NCBI GenBank assembly: GCA_026182355.1
Contig: JAPFBL010000068.1
Span: forward strand, 5,583,001 to 5,647,000
Source of the DNA: Hermatobates lingyangjiaoensis
Taxonomy: Eukaryota > Arthropoda > Insecta > Hemiptera > Hermatobatidae
Direction of reading: 5' to 3'
DNA length: 64,000 nt
Positions within the stretch are counted from its first letter, which is position 1. Each line of letters opens with the position of its first letter. Of this stretch, positions 62,260 to 64,000 are shown one piece after another. The position numbers were made by a program, and so were the translations under genes. A model generated the notes under the pieces. The model did no database searches, was not told the origin of the DNA, and was given only the letters and a program-made list of their open reading frames with translations.

Positions 62260-64000
62260 CTTCTTTATTAAATACACATTACACTTTATCAATTTTAGGC
62301 AAACCAGAGCTGTTGTTTATCAAGCTATGAACATTATTTTTTGTGAGAAAAGATTTAACAATGTAGTGTTTAATGAAAGATTTTTTATGAACTAATACTT
62401 TGACCTCTTCCCAGTTTATGGAAGGTTTAAATTTACTAGTATGCAGAAATAAAGCTTTCTATGTTTCTCCCCATTTAGTTCTATATTAATGAAGTTTACG
62501 CATTTCCAGGGCTCTAGCCGCTTGCCCGTGGTGCTTTACGCTTGTAATCGTGGAAAGGAATAAAATGCACACCCGTCATTGCTACTCACTGAATGCTTTA
62601 CAGGGTAACTCTTTATACTTTCACTATTTTTGAACATAGTATTAATACCAAACTGCTTTGATAAGAATACAATGCTAACAAGTGATGACTAAATGGATGT
62701 ACAACTAATTTAGCAGAGTTGAAAGGTTCTTTTACTCTTGTATTGCTTTTTTCAAGTTCCTTTTAACCCACTTCTTTACATTATCAGTGAAAGGTTAAGG
62801 GTACTTTAATTTTGCAGAAATAGGGTTGATGGAATCGATTTTTTTGTCAAAAAAAACTCCTCACTACCTATCATAAAAGTTCTCATAGATATCTCATTGA
62901 ATAACAGAGACCTCTTGACAGAAGTGGGGTGGAAAAAATAATAATGAATGTAAAATGATGTTATTGGGCTTTCCATAAACCAAACACCAAACCATTCCCC
63001 TTCCTCTTCAAAACATCATCCAACAATGCAAAGTTCCATCACTTTCAGTTTCAGTAGTAAATTTAATGAAGCAGACAAAATTATTTCAGTTACTAAGAAA
63101 GTTTTGCTGCTTTTTGTGAATAGATACTGGTGGCATTTAATCGTACCATAGGGAAGTTCATTTAATCCTTCAATATCAGTTATTCCTTGCAATACTTTTT
63201 TGGCAATACTTCTTATTCTAAAGTCGTTTACAGTTACCAATATATGAATATTACATAGTTGTTGGCCATAAATCTTTTATACTAAATCTATTATAAATGT
63301 ATTATATATTATTATCAGTGTTTTTTACTTTCTCGTCGTGGATCTTGTTGGCACACAAAACGAGTTCCTCTCAAGACCTAATAGTCCCAATCGCCATGGG
63401 ACTTGTCTCTTCGTCTATTAAGTTGTATATGGTATTCCTTTGTCTCGAGGCATTCTGAAAGAACGACAATATGGTTGGTCTGATGGAAACTTGGTTTTCA
63501 ACCAAAAACAATATTATATGGAGAGAGTTCTAACTAAACATATCACCCTATGTTACACTTATAATCACTGTCAAGAATTCATAAGAAATAAACAGGAATA
63601 TATTTATAAGTAAGATTTATCTTTTCAGTGATTAATGTGGTATCGCGGGTAAACTTTTATGGAGGTGAATAGAGAGAGATCTAGAGATAACCTTCTTTAC
63701 ATGAGGTGAATGGCACCTCTGAAGGTAAAGATAGTGGGCATCGGCAAGTTTTATATGGACAGATGTGAAGGAACCATTATTAAAACGTATGTTATCGCTA
63801 AGGAAGGAGATGCCCTTATCAGTCATTTGTTAAGAAAATTTAATAAAAGAATAGAGAAAAATTTTAGAAGGATTTAAGTAATAGGTCCAACTCAAGTTTG
63901 CTTTGGGGCCAAATGAAAAAAATGTCATCAGTGTGTCAGAAGTAATGGATTAAAGAAGGTGATTAGTGGCTAGGAAACTGGGTTCGCCAGAAACAAGTTT
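62260..64000 (-). pseudogene. Second, older Penelope-like element, running off the window
   Basis: From the window edge leftward on the minus strand, the frame reads TDDIFFIWPQSKLELDLLLK (the YxDDIFFIW catalytic motif of PLE reverse transcriptase, with stops). Then comes FNNGSFTSVHIKLADAHYLY and LQRCHSPHVKK (63826-63632), matching 'KPTDAHxYLxxxSxHPxHxKK'. Near 62540-62270 the frame gives VKHHGQAARALEM, KALFLHTSKFKPSINWEEVK, VLVHKKSFIKHYIV and NNSSGLPKIDKV, the end of the GIY-YIG domain. The IFFIW-type motif differs from the DILCIC of the 52-kb element, so it is another lineage. The stretch between (about 62560-63600) is too decayed to align by eye; the 74-residue frame at 63016-63240 could be part of it. 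Confidence 0.78.

Overview
The window looks like an AT-rich, gene-poor stretch of a large invertebrate nuclear genome. No host protein-coding gene, true tRNA or rRNA can be supported. The protein-coding traces that can be recognised all belong to transposable elements: a Jockey-type LINE 3' end, a second LINE remnant with reverse transcriptase and RNase H motifs, two Penelope-like elements (PLEs), and a Helitron helicase C-terminus. Non-coding elements are tRNA-derived SINEs, a hAT-type MITE, a pogo/Tigger-like MITE, a large dispersed repeat family (called family A here), a 74-bp satellite and many microsatellites. The LINE, PLE and Helitron mix and the tRNA-SINE suggest an arthropod, perhaps a hemipteran. 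That is inference; the taxon is not established.

Layout. 0-9 kb: AT-rich DNA with three GC-rich islands, a SINE 3' part, a family A fragment, an old LINE and an 88-bp tandem repeat. 10-19 kb: a compound microsatellite, two diverged family A copies and a full SINE. 19.9-21.6 kb: a pyrimidine-rich tract with a homogeneous 74-bp satellite at its core. 23-28 kb: a GC island, reverse-strand family A copies and a purine tract. 29-30.4 kb: three small palindromic PLE-like units set in (TA)n. 32.8-36.3 kb: two MITEs and two GC islands. 38-39.3 kb: a family A copy. 40.8-44.9 kb: microsatellites and more PLE-like palindromes. 46.8-54.5 kb: the densest transposon cluster, with a Jockey end, two nearly identical directly repeated family A copies, and a young 5'-truncated PLE whose 3' part is present again in inverted orientation. 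55-57 kb: two more GC islands. 58.2-60.1 kb: a PLE end, Helitron remains and a family A fragment. 62.2 kb to the window end: a second, older PLE on the minus strand.

Three signals go beyond routine repeat annotation. (1) At least ten short GC-rich islands switch from purine/G-rich to pyrimidine/C-rich at their centre, always in that order. (2) Several different PLE-related units carry hammerhead-ribozyme-like cores with palindromic helix III loops. (3) PLE-related units repeatedly occur as 5'-to-5' inverted dimers whose 3' ends abut (TA)n tracts.
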